This document shows, in pieces, positions 41,522 through 50,267 of a stretch of 64,000 bases of DNA (its first letter is position 1; each line of letters begins with the position of its first letter). Under the pieces are notes generated by a model that did not search any database, was not told the DNA's origin, and saw nothing but the letters and a program-made list of their open reading frames with translations. A program made the position numbers and the translations under genes. Location: positions 34,312 through 98,311 of the forward strand of contig NZ_WSZK01000036.1 in NCBI RefSeq assembly GCF_009791395.1, given 5' to 3'. Source of the stretch: Halomarina oriensis (GTDB taxonomy: Archaea; Halobacteriota; Halobacteria; Halobacteriales; Haloarculaceae).

Positions 41522-42619
41522 TCATTCGTTCTCGGGAGTGTGAACGATGCAGCCGGCCTGGATTTCACGAGCAGCGCCCGATGACGAGAGCCCGACCTGC
41601 GAATCGCCGTTGTCCACACCGATGAAGACGTCGCGGGGGTGGTTCGCCGTGTTCGTATGCGAAGCGATAGGCGTCTCCCCGGAGACGTCCGTAAAGCGCG
41701 TCGACCCGTCGCCGGAGAGAATCGTCTTGAGGCGCGTCAGCGATTGCGTGCCGGTGTCGTCGGTCGGGTCACCACCGACGAGCACGAGGTCGATGCCTTC
41801 GGGGACCGGCCCGAGGTCGGGGCCGATAAGCCGGGCCTGATAGACGTTGACCGTCTGTCCGGGGTCGATACGGGCGGTCAGGACGTACGCGACGTCACCC
41901 TCCAAGACCAGCCCGCCCTCTTCGGCCTCGAACCAGTTCTGGGAGAGGTCTTCGGCGGTGATGTTGCCCGCACTCGACGAGGAAAGCGTGATGGACCCCC
42001 CGAGTGCGACCGACCCACCCCCAGAGAGCGAGCCCTCGGTCTGGATCGTCACCGCGTCGTTGGCGAAATCCTCGTTGGGCAGCGGATACGCGGTCAGTTG
42101 CGAGGCCGGCCCGCCAAGTTGGGGCTTGGGCACCTCGCCCTCGGCGGCGTCCCACACCGTCGTCTCGCCGGCGGCAATCGGCTGGTCGGTCACGTCGAGG
42201 GGGGCCTGTTCGACCGACACGCCCGCGTGGGCAGTGAGCGCGGTCGACAGCGGTGGGAGCGCGGTGACCGACTCGGCATCGGCGGTAGTATCCCACTCGA
42301 TGAGTGGCGTCCCGTCGGGGGCTTCGCCGGCGGCGACCCGCAACCGATTCGCGGCGGGTTTCCGAAGCGTCCCGACGTTCGACACCGACAGGTTGCGCAG
42401 GTCGAGTTCGTCCGGGCCGCCCGCGGCGTGGCGGGCGACGTGCTCTGTAATCTCGCTCTTGAGCGTCTCGACGTCTTTCGACAACGCCCATAATGTGAAA
42501 TTGTCGAACTCCGCAATCGGTTGCTCTCCGCCGTTATACGCTGCCTCCTCGTAGTTCTGCGGTTCGACGCCCTTGTCGGTCCAGACGAACGATTCGCGCG
42601 GTGCGATTTCGAGAACCAT
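41522..42619 (-). CDS. Fibre or collar protein (365 aa)
   Basis: 365 residues with Ala/Thr/Gly-rich be-ta structure in the N-terminal half and a beta-prism-like C-terminus (ITLSSSSAGNITAEDLSQNW; VYQARLIGPDLG). No active-site motif. Placed between a coiled-coil protein and the accessory gene, it is probably another tail fibre or fibre-anchoring protein. Confidence 0.6.
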   Translation of the reverse strand: MVLEIAPRESFVWTDKGVEPQNYEEAAYNGGEQPIAEFDNFTLWALSKDVETLKSEITEHVARHAAGGPDELDLRNLSVSNVGTLRKPAANRLRVAAGEAPDGTPLIEWDTTADAESVTALPPLSTALTAHAGVSVEQAPLDVTDQPIAAGETTVWDAAEGEVPKPQLGGPASQLTAYPLPNEDFANDAVTIQTEGSLSGGGSVALGGSITLSSSSAGNITAEDLSQNWFEAEEGGLVLEGDVAYVLTARIDPGQTVNVYQARLIGPDLGPVPEGIDLVLVGGDPTDDTGTQSLTRLKTILSGDGSTRFTDVSGETPIASHTNTANHPRDVFIGVDNGDSQVGLSSSGAAREIQAGCIVHTPENE

Positions 42620-43294
42620 CTACTGTGAGCCTCCGTGGGTGCCCGGTTGGTCGGTCGGTCGGCCACCGCCGGCCTCACCACTGCCATCCATCTCAGCATA
42701 CCGGCCTTCGCGCCGGAGTTCTTCGTCGGCATGCTGGACGGCCACTGTGAACACCTGTCGGAACTCCGCGTAGGCGTCTTCACGCTCTGCCAGTGCCTCG
42801 CGGCGCTCGCGGAACTCGGTGAGGCGCTCGTCGATATCCTCGATGACACCGCCGAGGTCGTCGTGAGGTACCTCTTTCATGACGCCGAGCTCGAGCGGAA
42901 CGGAGAACGTCGGGGCGGCCTCCGCGTCCTGCTCGCTGGCGTCGGCCACCTCCCCGCGCAGGCGCTCGGCTCCGTCGATGAGTTGCTCGGTTTTCGAGAG
43001 CTTCTGACCGAGTTGCTGGTGTTGACCGACCAGCTCTTCGTGCTTGGCGGTGAGGTCGGCCTTGGCTTGGTGGAGCCGCTCGCGGCGTGAGTCGCCGTTC
43101 GTGTCGCGGAAGTACCGCTCGAACTCGTCTTCGGCTCGCTGGCGGATGGCTGTCTCCTCGTCGGGAGCGCCGTCAGTCTCGACGACTACCTCGCGGGTGT
43201 CGCCGGCATCAGCGTCAGCGTCCGGGGCAGCGGCTTTGTCACTGTCGGTGCGTCGCTCGTCGCTATCGGTGTCGGGGAGTGGTGTGTCGGACAT
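42620..43294 (-). CDS. Acidic coiled-coil protein in the tail module (224 aa)
   Basis: 224 residues, highly acidic N-terminus, then a coiled coil (RLHQAKADLTAKHEELVGQH..) interrupted by a beta segment (FSVPLELGVMKEVP), then a second coiled coil (DERLTEFRERREALAERED), like a prefoldin-like scaffold. It may be a chaperone of fibres or a scaffold of the baseplate. Confidence 0.6.
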   Translation of the reverse strand: MSDTPLPDTDSDERRTDSDKAAAPDADADAGDTREVVVETDGAPDEETAIRQRAEDEFERYFRDTNGDSRRERLHQAKADLTAKHEELVGQHQQLGQKLSKTEQLIDGAERLRGEVADASEQDAEAAPTFSVPLELGVMKEVPHDDLGGVIEDIDERLTEFRERREALAEREDAYAEFRQVFTVAVQHADEELRREGRYAEMDGSGEAGGGRPTDQPGTHGGSQ

Positions 43295-43384
43295 GAGTGG
43301 AGGGGAGGGAAAGGGAAGGGCTGGGCGTCAGCAGGGACTGTGGAGGGCTGTCAGGAGCGAGGCGCGACGGCCTCTTGAGCAGCG

Positions 43385-44335
43385 CTACAGCGTCACCTCG
43401 GCATCGGGCGTGTAGAGCAGCGAGGAGTACTCGCCACCCCCACTCCGGGAGACGACCGCGCCCGCCTCGTCGGTCGCGTAGCTCTTGGCGTAGCCTTTCT
43501 CGGGGTCGTTGACGCTGTTCTCGGCGTCAGCGAGCGACCGATGCTCGAAGCCACCGAGGAGCGTCCCGAACAGGCGCACGCCCGCCGCTTTGGCATCCGT
43601 GAGCACCTCGACGAACTCGTCGAGTTCGACGGCCGCCTCATCGAGGTCTTCGCGCTGGACCGAGAGGTCCATCCGGGCCGGTTCGGTCCCGAAGGGTTCG
43701 TCGATGCGAATCGCCTCGGGGCTGGTCTGCAGGATGGCCGCCGCCGCCTCCTTGACGTCGGCGATTGTCCCGCCGCCGATACTCACGCGCAACTGCAGCT
43801 TCAGGCGCGCTCGGTAGTGAGGGTCGGTCTCGTCACGCTGACGCGGCGTGTCGACGAGTGCGCCGAGACTGTCGAGTGCGCCGTCCTGTGCGGTCTCGAC
43901 GTAGCGTGCCAAGACCGTCTCGTCACGGGCGTACGACAGGCGCTCGAATTCGTCGCCGAGCGTCTGCAGATACGCGTCCCACGGCGTGTACTCGTCGTCG
44001 CCGGGCTGGGCGCTCGGCGTGACGGGAAACGGTGTCTTGAGGAACTCGCTCAGGCGCTCGCGGGCCGCCGCCGAACCGGGCGGGTCGAGCGACGACACCA
44101 GCGACTCGTACTCACCGACTGCGTAGGTCGCCTGCGTGGTGGCATCGGCCTGTCCACGGGTGGGGTCGCCGGTCCCGAGATAGCCCTGCCCGATACCGGC
44201 ATCGCCGAGAAACGGGTGGTCGCTCGTCTCCCTGGCAGGCGAGGTGCCACCGAAGCGACCCTCGCCGACCGACCCGTCGCCATACGCGCTGGGTTGGCTT
44301 TCCGTCGTCTCCTCGTCGTCGGGCGTTCCACTCAT
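43385..44335 (-). CDS. Phage tail protein I-like protein
   Basis: 316 residues. After an acidic N-terminal extension of about 50 residues, the segment DAYLQTLGDEFERLSYARDETVLARYVETAQDGALDSLGALVDTPR corresponds to the start of P2 gpI / Mu gp48 (DUF2313)-type baseplate proteins. The following domain is alpha/beta. In P2 and Mu this protein follows gpJ, as here, and forms the baseplate periphery. Confidence 0.65.
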   Translation of the reverse strand: MSGTPDDEETTESQPSAYGDGSVGEGRFGGTSPARETSDHPFLGDAGIGQGYLGTGDPTRGQADATTQATYAVGEYESLVSSLDPPGSAAARERLSEFLKTPFPVTPSAQPGDDEYTPWDAYLQTLGDEFERLSYARDETVLARYVETAQDGALDSLGALVDTPRQRDETDPHYRARLKLQLRVSIGGGTIADVKEAAAAILQTSPEAIRIDEPFGTEPARMDLSVQREDLDEAAVELDEFVEVLTDAKAAGVRLFGTLLGGFEHRSLADAENSVNDPEKGYAKSYATDEAGAVVSRSGGGEYSSLLYTPDAEVTL

Positions 44336-44344
44336 GGCTGGTGT

Positions 44345-45694
44345 TCAGGGCACCTCGGTGGTCGTCGTCGTGATGTCGATGCTCGCCGGCACCGTCCGGG
44401 CGACCTCTTGGGGGCCGATGGGGACGTTCGATTGGCCGTAGTTCTGGCTCGGCGTGGCGAGCGTCACGTCCGCCTCGAAAACGGAGTCATCGAGGAAACA
44501 CGCCGAGGCAATCCGCCCCTGGGAGACGTCGTGGCCGATAGGCGTCCCCGCCCGGAGTTCGCCGTCGGTCGTCCGCCCACCGACGTAGTTGACGATGGCG
44601 TTGGTAATCTGCGTCTCGCCGTCGGTGGGGAACTCGTCGGTGACCTGCAGGGCGATATCGACTGACAGGTCGACCTGCCCGGCCAAATCGAAGTTGACGT
44701 CGTAGGCCTGCCCGTGGACGACGGCCGTGCCCGTCACCGCCCCGCCGGTGTTGATGCCACCCGAGGCGGTGTCTTTGATTGTCTGGGCGATGTCGTCGGC
44801 GTGGCCCTGCTCGGCGAGGACGGTCACGCGAAACGCCTTTGGTGGGATGCCGTCGACGGCCTCCATCTGGACGTTCTCTTCGATACTCGCGTTGTCGACG
44901 ACGTCCATCGCCGCGACGGCCGCACGGATGTTCTTCAGACTCGCCTGCCCGCCAAAGCCCAACTGGGTGCGATAGCGCTCTTTGAGTTCGCTATCGGTCT
45001 CGCGGTCGACACCGCGTTGAAACCCATAGCTCGACCCGTCGGCACGCGTCCCGGCCTCGCCCGTCGGTTCCGGGTTGGTGACGCCACTAGGCGGGATGCC
45101 CTGGACGGGGTCGCGGATGCGCTGAATCGCCCCCGACGCAACGTTGGTCGCCGCCCCCAGCCACCGCTCGTCGAGGTCGGTCTCGACGGGCGACAGCGCG
45201 GCAATCGAGACGCGCTCGGCGGTCTGTTCGCCAGCGGCGAGACGAGCGGCGTGCGTGGTTCGGAAGGGGATAGCCGGTTCGTCCTCGGTGGCGGGGGCGA
45301 GAACGGTCGTCCCGGCGGGGATCGTCAGGGCGCTCGGAACGGGGCTACCAGCGTCGAAGGTGACCTCGCCGGTCGCCCCGCGTCTGACCTGGCGTTGAAC
45401 GCCCGCAAGTGCGAGCAGGCGGTCGAGGTGTGCGCCGAAGCTGTCCTCGAAATACCCGGAGTAGAACAGTTCGCGGTTGGACTGCCAGGCATCGTCGAGG
45501 GCGTCGGCAAACACTTCGAGAAGCTGTTGTTCGGCGGACCCGCCCGCCGGGTCGTAGGTGGGCAGGCGCTCGCGGAGCGCGCTGTCCATCCGCTCGAAGA
45601 TGACCTGTGTCTCGGGAACGGCAAACGAGCCGTCGGACTGCACGCCGTACTCGGAGGCCGCCGCAGCGGCCTGTGGGTCGTACTCGTCGGGCAT
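44345..45694 (-). CDS. Baseplate J-like protein
   Basis: 449 residues. The pattern of the J family is present: N-terminal helical region (RMDSALRERLPTYDPAGGSAEQQLLEVFADAL), GATGEVTFDAGSPVPSALTIPAGTTV near residue 140, and a long beta-sandwich (VTVLAEQGHADDIAQTIKD) ending with DVTLATPSQNYGQ. It is an arm of the baseplate, binding the tail protein I-like protein and gp25-like partners, which are its neighbours. Confidence 0.85.
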   Translation of the reverse strand: MPDEYDPQAAAAASEYGVQSDGSFAVPETQVIFERMDSALRERLPTYDPAGGSAEQQLLEVFADALDDAWQSNRELFYSGYFEDSFGAHLDRLLALAGVQRQVRRGATGEVTFDAGSPVPSALTIPAGTTVLAPATEDEPAIPFRTTHAARLAAGEQTAERVSIAALSPVETDLDERWLGAATNVASGAIQRIRDPVQGIPPSGVTNPEPTGEAGTRADGSSYGFQRGVDRETDSELKERYRTQLGFGGQASLKNIRAAVAAMDVVDNASIEENVQMEAVDGIPPKAFRVTVLAEQGHADDIAQTIKDTASGGINTGGAVTGTAVVHGQAYDVNFDLAGQVDLSVDIALQVTDEFPTDGETQITNAIVNYVGGRTTDGELRAGTPIGHDVSQGRIASACFLDDSVFEADVTLATPSQNYGQSNVPIGPQEVARTVPASIDITTTTTEVP

Positions 45695-45780
45695 GGATGG
45701 ATGGGGAAGAAGGCGTCAGCAGGGGCTGGTGCGGCGTCGGTGGTGAGGCGCGGAGTGGTGAGCGAGACGTCGGTGGGGCG

Positions 45781-46203
45781 TTACGCGAAGGTCCGAGGGG
45801 TGAACGAGAACGTCGCCACCTCGCCCTCGCGCAGTTCGACTGTCACGGTCACGTCGAGATTCGAGCGGTTCACCGCCGGGTTGCCGTCGATATCGATAGT
45901 CGGCACGGCCGCGACACGGCCGTCGAACAGCAGAATCCGCCGGAGTTCCGTCTTGAACGACGGGACCGACGACCCCAACAGCCGCGAGAGAACGCGCCCG
46001 TAGCGGGGTCGGAGTGGGTCGTCACCCTGTGGCGTGAGGACGGCGATCTTCAGGTCCTGAATCACGGCATCGACGTCGTGGACGCGTGCCCACCCGCCAC
46101 GGCCGTTGGGCTTCGGTGACCCGTTGTCCGTGAGGGCGATGGCAGTGCCGTACGTCGACCCCTTCGGTGGCGTGTCGTCTTCGGGGAGTGGTTCACCGGC
46201 CAT
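45781..46203 (-). CDS. Baseplate wedge protein, gp25/GPW family
   Basis: 140 residues; the region DLKIAVLTPQGDDPLRPRYGRVLSRLLGSS and the C-terminal strand pattern match the gp25/GPW lysozyme-like baseplate family (T4 gp25, P2 gpW). The sequence follows the spike gene upstream and the J gene downstream, the same order as in P2-like phages. Confidence 0.85.
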   Translation of the reverse strand: MAGEPLPEDDTPPKGSTYGTAIALTDNGSPKPNGRGGWARVHDVDAVIQDLKIAVLTPQGDDPLRPRYGRVLSRLLGSSVPSFKTELRRILLFDGRVAAVPTIDIDGNPAVNRSNLDVTVTVELREGEVATFSFTPRTFA

Positions 46204-46205
46204 GA

Positions 46206-47057
46206 TTACGTGCTACTGCCGCTTTCGAGGTCGCTGATACGCTGTTCGTGGTCGTCGAGCGTCGTCTGCTGGACGTCTTGCGTGTCCGACAGCGACGTCG
46301 TCGACGTGCTCGCGGAGTCGGCGGTCGTCTGGGCGCTCTCGGCCGTCGCCGCAACGTCAGCCAGCGTGTTGCCCTGCCCGTCGGTGATGTCCCCACCGGC
46401 AGTAATCGAGCCGTCGACGACGAGGTCGCCCGTGACGTGCAGGTCGCCGTCGGCGAGTATCTCCTCGCGGAGCACCGAGAGCGCTGTCCCGTTCTCGTAC
46501 TCCAGCGTAATCTCCGTATCCGAAACGAGCGCGGAGTGGCCCACCGCGTGTTGGACCTCCCACGCTCCCGTCTTCGCTTCGGGGCGCATCCGCATCCACG
46601 TCCCCGACTCGTGCATCCAGAGCCACTCCTCGGGGTCGTGGCCGTCGGCGGTGGCCGGGACGGCCTCGAAGTCCGTCCACACCATCGGCATGAACACCGC
46701 GTCCCGAATGTCGTGTTGGCGTTGCTTGGGGACGTCGACCAGGAAATCCGGCGTCGTCAGAAACTGGTCGATAGGGTCTTTCGTCTGCAACAGGAGGCCG
46801 TGGTCCCACTTCTTGATGGGCGCGGTCATCCCATACCCATCGCCGGCGTAGTAGGAGGCGACGGGGACGTTGTCGACGACGACGCCACCGCCGGGGCCGT
46901 CGCCCGCCCCCGACTCCGGTGGAGCGTCTTGGTGGGCGACGACGACCCGCCGTGTCTCGGGGTCGGGTTCCTCAACGACGATAGCGAACGTCGCCGTGTA
47001 GAGGCCACGCTGGTGGGTGCGAATCCGCCGGTTGAGTTCGGTGGAGAAATCAGGCAT
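46206..47057 (-). CDS. Baseplate spike / hub protein (gpV-like)
   Basis: 283 residues. An OB-fold-like N-terminal part (TATFAIVVEEPDPETRRVVVAHQ) is followed by a stretch of repeat strands with Gly-Asp turns (LHVTGDLVVDGSITAGGDIT) that would form a triple-stranded beta-helix needle, and a C-terminal coiled coil (LSDTQDVQQTTLDDHEQRI). This order is that of membrane-piercing spikes of contractile tails. Confidence 0.75.
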   Translation of the reverse strand: MPDFSTELNRRIRTHQRGLYTATFAIVVEEPDPETRRVVVAHQDAPPESGAGDGPGGGVVVDNVPVASYYAGDGYGMTAPIKKWDHGLLLQTKDPIDQFLTTPDFLVDVPKQRQHDIRDAVFMPMVWTDFEAVPATADGHDPEEWLWMHESGTWMRMRPEAKTGAWEVQHAVGHSALVSDTEITLEYENGTALSVLREEILADGDLHVTGDLVVDGSITAGGDITDGQGNTLADVAATAESAQTTADSASTSTTSLSDTQDVQQTTLDDHEQRISDLESGSST

Positions 47058-47115
47058 GGGTGGAGGATGGGGGTGTCAACAGGGACGGCAGCGCTAGAGG
47101 GTCGTGGAGGGTCTG

Positions 47116-47514
47116 TCACTCATGGACGAACACCTCAGCGTCCTCAGGGAGTGCTTCGCCCACCGCATCGGCAAGCGCCGTGAACGCAGACCGCTCCATT
47201 TCGTCGGTCGCTCTCATCTCCACTTCGAGGGTCGTATCCCGATAGTCCCAACAGCGAATCTCCGACCACGTGTCGGAGACGGCTTCGGCGCTACTGGGCA
47301 CGTTGCCCGGCTCAAACGGCGTTTCGTCCGAACTCTTGTGTGCGTCAACAACTCTGGTTGCGGGCATTATCATCTGCTCGCCGAGACGCTCGTTTCCTTC
47401 TGCCCGGACGTAGATGGCGAAGTGCTCGGCCCACCGCTTGTTGTTCCCACTCCACTCGTCGTTCTCGGCTTTCGGGTCGTGTTCGACACCCTGCGACTGC
47501 GTTTCGTCTACCAT
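47116..47514 (-). CDS. Accessory protein with MVDETQSQ start, copy 2 (132 aa)
   Basis: 132 residues; first eight residues and length equal to the gene at 41080-41478, and again a promoter motif 21 bases upstream. The middle (WAEHFAIYVRAEGNERLGEQM) has no cysteine. It sits between baseplate genes but has its own promoter. Confidence 0.7.
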   Translation of the reverse strand: MVDETQSQGVEHDPKAENDEWSGNNKRWAEHFAIYVRAEGNERLGEQMIMPATRVVDAHKSSDETPFEPGNVPSSAEAVSDTWSEIRCWDYRDTTLEVEMRATDEMERSAFTALADAVGEALPEDAEVFVHE

Positions 47515-47535
47515 ACTCTACACACTCACCCATCG

Positions 47536-47553
47536 CCTCTTGAGTAGGGGTTC
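47536..47553 (-). promoter_or_regulatory. Virus-specific promoter motif, copy 7
   Basis: Minus strand reads GAACCCCTACTCAAGAGG and ends 21 bases before ATG 47514. It overlaps the stop codon of the gpD-like gene by two bases. Confidence 0.75.
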
Positions 47554-48520
47554 AGACACCGTCGCGGTCGTCGGGGTCAGCCGCCCGCTCAAGCTCGTCT
47601 TGTTTCGAGAGGAGCAGTTGTTTCATCGAGGGGTTGCCGGGCAGCGGCGCGCTGTAGGTGGCGGCCGTCGGCGTCAGCGTGCCTTCGACGTAGTGGTCGC
47701 CAGAGACCGTATCGGAGACGAACTCGTAGTCGCTGACGAGATACTCGCCGTTGTAGCCCGGATTGCGCTGGCTCTGCAGACTCACAGGCGTGTGTTTTCC
47801 AATCGCAGCGTCGAGATACGCCCGGAACGACAACTCCTCGCCACCGTCCTGCGTAGAGTTCCCCGTCGCCCGCGACACGCTTTGGAGCGTGCCCTCGGTC
47901 TGGGTCGAGAACAACTGATAGCCACCCTCGCCGGGCGTGCCCGTCGGGTGAAAGTAGAACTTGCCGCCTCTGGCGTCCCACTCCCACTGCTCGCCGGTCA
48001 TGCCCTCGGCTTCTTTCGTGAGACGGTCGAGGTGGTCACGGACCGCGAGGTCGTCTTTGACCGCCCACGCGCCGTCGAGCGGTTGACCAACCGACTCGAC
48101 GATAGCGGGCGTCCCACCACCGGCGTTGGCGTTGAGTTGCCGGGCAATCGTGGCCGGGTCCGCGTCGAACCACGTCCGGTTGTACCGGAAGGCGTACGCC
48201 TCGCTCGTCGCGTCGACACCCTCTAAAACGTATTTCGTGTCCGCACCGCCGTTGGCCGGCTCTGCTCGGGAATCCTCGATGCGCCCCAGACACACGCCGC
48301 CCAGACCCGTCTCGGCCCACCCGAGGTCGATCTGCACCTCGTCTTTCTTCTGCAGTGTCGACCACGAGGCTTCGGCGAGGTTGTAGATGGTGATGGTGAA
48401 GCCCAGCCCCTCTTCTTTGGTCGAGACCGATACCTCGAAATCGAGGTCGTCGGTGGGCCGCCCGAGGTGTTCGACGGTCACACCGTCGAACGACAGGCGG
48501 CGTTGCTGTTGATAGCGCAT
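47552..48520 (-). CDS. Baseplate hub protein, late control gene D-like
   Basis: 322 residues. The strands at the N-terminus (RRLSFDGVTVEHLGRPTDDLDFEVSVST) and the repeat of beta-barrels, GFTITIYNLAEASWSTLQK to YVLEGVDATSEAYAF, fit gpD/gp27-like hub proteins, which form the ring under the tail tube. It lies between baseplate assembly genes, as expected. Confidence 0.75.
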   Translation of the reverse strand: MRYQQQRRLSFDGVTVEHLGRPTDDLDFEVSVSTKEEGLGFTITIYNLAEASWSTLQKKDEVQIDLGWAETGLGGVCLGRIEDSRAEPANGGADTKYVLEGVDATSEAYAFRYNRTWFDADPATIARQLNANAGGGTPAIVESVGQPLDGAWAVKDDLAVRDHLDRLTKEAEGMTGEQWEWDARGGKFYFHPTGTPGEGGYQLFSTQTEGTLQSVSRATGNSTQDGGEELSFRAYLDAAIGKHTPVSLQSQRNPGYNGEYLVSDYEFVSDTVSGDHYVEGTLTPTAATYSAPLPGNPSMKQLLLSKQDELERAADPDDRDGV

Positions 48521-48530
48521 TGATGGATAA

Positions 48531-48968
48531 TTACGCCTCGCTCAGGTCGAACGGGAACGCCTCGCTCTCCGGGCCCGGATAGCACACGAGTTCGACCCTG
48601 CGCCCCAGGTTGCTCGCATCCACCTTCTGGGGGCGTACCTGCCCCGTGTAGCGGAAGGTGAACACCAGCACGTCACGATAGCGATAGGGCCGGTGGATGA
48701 CCGCCGGCGCGTCGACGAGCGTCACGTCCTCGCGCGTGGGGCGGCGGTGGACGACCTCCCAGAGCCACCGTGCAGCCGGTGGTGAGTAGGTGAACGAGAC
48801 GTCGAGGCGCTGGCCGGGCCACGAGAACAGTTCGATATCCTCGAAGGCGAAGTCCTGTCTGTTGGTAATCGCCTGTTGAAACTGGTCGAGGGCCAGGCGC
48901 TCGGGTTCGCCATACCGGAAGGGGACGAACGTCTCGCGGACGTCTCGGGGGTAGGATGGCTCGGACAT
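48531..48968 (-). CDS. Baseplate or tail protein, unknown (145 aa)
   Basis: 145 residues from ATG 48968. Beta-rich, with aromatic residues (FAFEDIELFSWPGQRLDVSFTYSPP). Near LysM/gp53-type positions in tail modules, but no LysM repeat is seen. Follows the 48971-49441 gene. Confidence 0.55.
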   Translation of the reverse strand: MSEPSYPRDVRETFVPFRYGEPERLALDQFQQAITNRQDFAFEDIELFSWPGQRLDVSFTYSPPAARWLWEVVHRRPTREDVTLVDAPAVIHRPYRYRDVLVFTFRYTGQVRPQKVDASNLGRRVELVCYPGPESEAFPFDLSEA

Positions 48969-48970
48969 GC

Positions 48971-49441
48971 TCAAAGTGGCTGAAACGGCTGGGAGGCCCC
49001 CGCCGACGGGCGGCCATCGGGCGCACGGCCGGCCGACGACCCACCCGAATCGCCGAAGCCACGCCCACTCAGGCCTCCCTGTTGGATTTCCGTGATGTCG
49101 ATAGTCGTGTTCCAACTCCCCGGCGTTTTCCCCGTCGTCGACGGGGCCACGGACGTCACGGCCGCCGAGGGAAGCGAGAGGGTCGCGCCGACGACGCTCA
49201 CGGGTTCGGCCCGTTCGGTCAGCGCGACGAGCGCGCTCTGGGTGGCGTCGTCACACCACGCCTCGATAGTCAGCGTCTTCGGGTCCGGGCCGACTCTGGT
49301 GCCCCAGGTGTAATTCGAGTCCACCTTCCGCTCGGGGACGGACTGACTCGCCTGGGCGTCCTCGGCGACGTTACCGAACACTTCGACGCCACCCACGTCG
49401 GTGAGCGGCGACCCGCGAAGCTGGATTTTCTGAATGGTCAT
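48971..49441 (-). CDS. Tail or baseplate protein (156 aa)
   Basis: 156 residues. Starts with strands (IQKIQLRGSPLTDVGGVEVFG) and has a TWGTRVGPDPKTLTIEAWCDD segment that resembles the N-terminal domain of gpN/DNA-circularisation-type tail proteins, which precede gpD/gpV in many tails. The C-terminus is Gly/Ser-rich. Confidence 0.55.
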   Translation of the reverse strand: MTIQKIQLRGSPLTDVGGVEVFGNVAEDAQASQSVPERKVDSNYTWGTRVGPDPKTLTIEAWCDDATQSALVALTERAEPVSVVGATLSLPSAAVTSVAPSTTGKTPGSWNTTIDITEIQQGGLSGRGFGDSGGSSAGRAPDGRPSAGASQPFQPL

Positions 49442-49453
49442 GTGGTGAGCGTG

Positions 49454-49690
49454 TCAGCAATCGATGGCACGGGCGCGGTCAGAACACCACCAGCACTCGT
49501 ATTCGCCCCACGTGAAGTGGTCGACGTACTCGGTCTTGAGCCGACCACAGGTCTGACAGGGGCAGAGTTCGCCGTGGAGCGTGTTCTTCGTATAGCGGCG
49601 ATTGTCCTGGTCGTAGCCGACCTCGTTGTGTCCGGTGCAGACCACACACGGGCACTCGGCGTGGGTGTGGCCGATGGCGAGCGACATCAT
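49454..49690 (-). CDS. Triple zinc-knuckle micro-protein (78 aa)
   Basis: 78 residues from ATG 49690 or 49687. Three Cys groups, CPCVVCTG, CPCQTCGR and CWWCSD, and His residues, so two zinc sites. It is placed downstream of the gene at 49698 and before tail genes, perhaps acting as a regulator of late genes. Confidence 0.65.
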   Translation of the reverse strand: MMSLAIGHTHAECPCVVCTGHNEVGYDQDNRRYTKNTLHGELCPCQTCGRLKTEYVDHFTWGEYECWWCSDRARAIDC

Positions 49691-49697
49691 AGCAGGC

Positions 49698-49895
49698 TCA
49701 GACGCCGTGGTGCTCGTACGCTTCTCGGCAGTCGACGTCACAAAAGAGGCCACGTCGCAAGCGACCCGAGGCCGAGGCGACGACGGAGTAAACGCCATAC
49801 GTCGAGTTGGCGCGGTCACCACACCACTGACAGACACCCGTGCCGCGGATGGGTGTGGCGACGTCAGTGTCTGTGTTGGCGAGGTAGTGTTGCAT
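49698..49895 (-). CDS. Zinc-finger micro-protein (65 aa)
   Basis: 65 residues from ATG 49893-49895. CQWCGDRA and FCDVDCREAYEHHG, the TRASH/MYM-type order CxxC..CxxxC with a final aromatic and His pair. Last gene before the tRNA-like region. Confidence 0.65.
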   Translation of the reverse strand: MQHYLANTDTDVATPIRGTGVCQWCGDRANSTYGVYSVVASASGRLRRGLFCDVDCREAYEHHGV

Positions 49896-49901
49896 AGGGA
49901 G

Positions 49902-50073
49902 TGGACAGGGCTGGACTCGAACCAGCACGTTGCGATGCGCCACCGGCAGGGACGCCGGCCGCTCTTCCACACCAACAGAGGGCAACATCGGGCGCGTCTC
50001 CCGGCCAGCCTGTCGGGGGTACTCTACGCGGGATGGACGCGAGTCGTCCGCTCTACCCTTGAGCTACCTGTCC
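49902..50073 (-). tRNA. Candidate tRNA gene with about 95-base insertion (possibly intron) or decayed tRNA
   Basis: The two ends fit one tRNA: GGACAGG (50067-50073) pairs perfectly with CCTGTCC (49903-49909), followed by discriminator A. Near the 5' end there is TA and a canonical D-arm GCTC-AAGGGTA-GAGC (50050-50064). Near the 3' end there is a canonical T-arm GCTGG-TTCGAGT-CCAGC (49910-49926). Between D- and T-arms there are about 123 bases instead of about 28, so an intron of about 95 bases is needed; however I could not fold a proper anticodon stem on both sides, so the anticodon is unknown and the gene may be dead. Confidence 0.35.
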
Positions 50074-50267
50074 GCAATGAGCCAACCGAGACTCGAACTC
50101 GGAGGACTGGGTCGCTTCACCACGAGGCAGTGCAGTCGGTCACCCACTGGCCGGGGCGTCCCCCGACTCTGCACATCCCGTGACTCGATTCCTTCCCAGC
50201 GACGTCCCTGTCGTCTTGGCCCTATCACGAGGACGTGTCGGTCAATCTAGAGTCTTGCGGTGGGGCG

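Noticed and set aside
30788..43388. Further copies of the promoter motif at 30788-30805 and 43371-43388
   Set aside because: Both have CTGCTCAAGAG instead of the invariant core and lie 110 and 76 bases from the next start, outside the fixed 20-23 base spacing, so they are not listed as promoters.
50079..50222. Second tRNA gene
   Set aside because: The T-arm and a 7-bp acceptor match with one G-U pair exist, but T8, a normal D-loop and an anticodon arm are missing, so it is only mentioned as tRNA-like.
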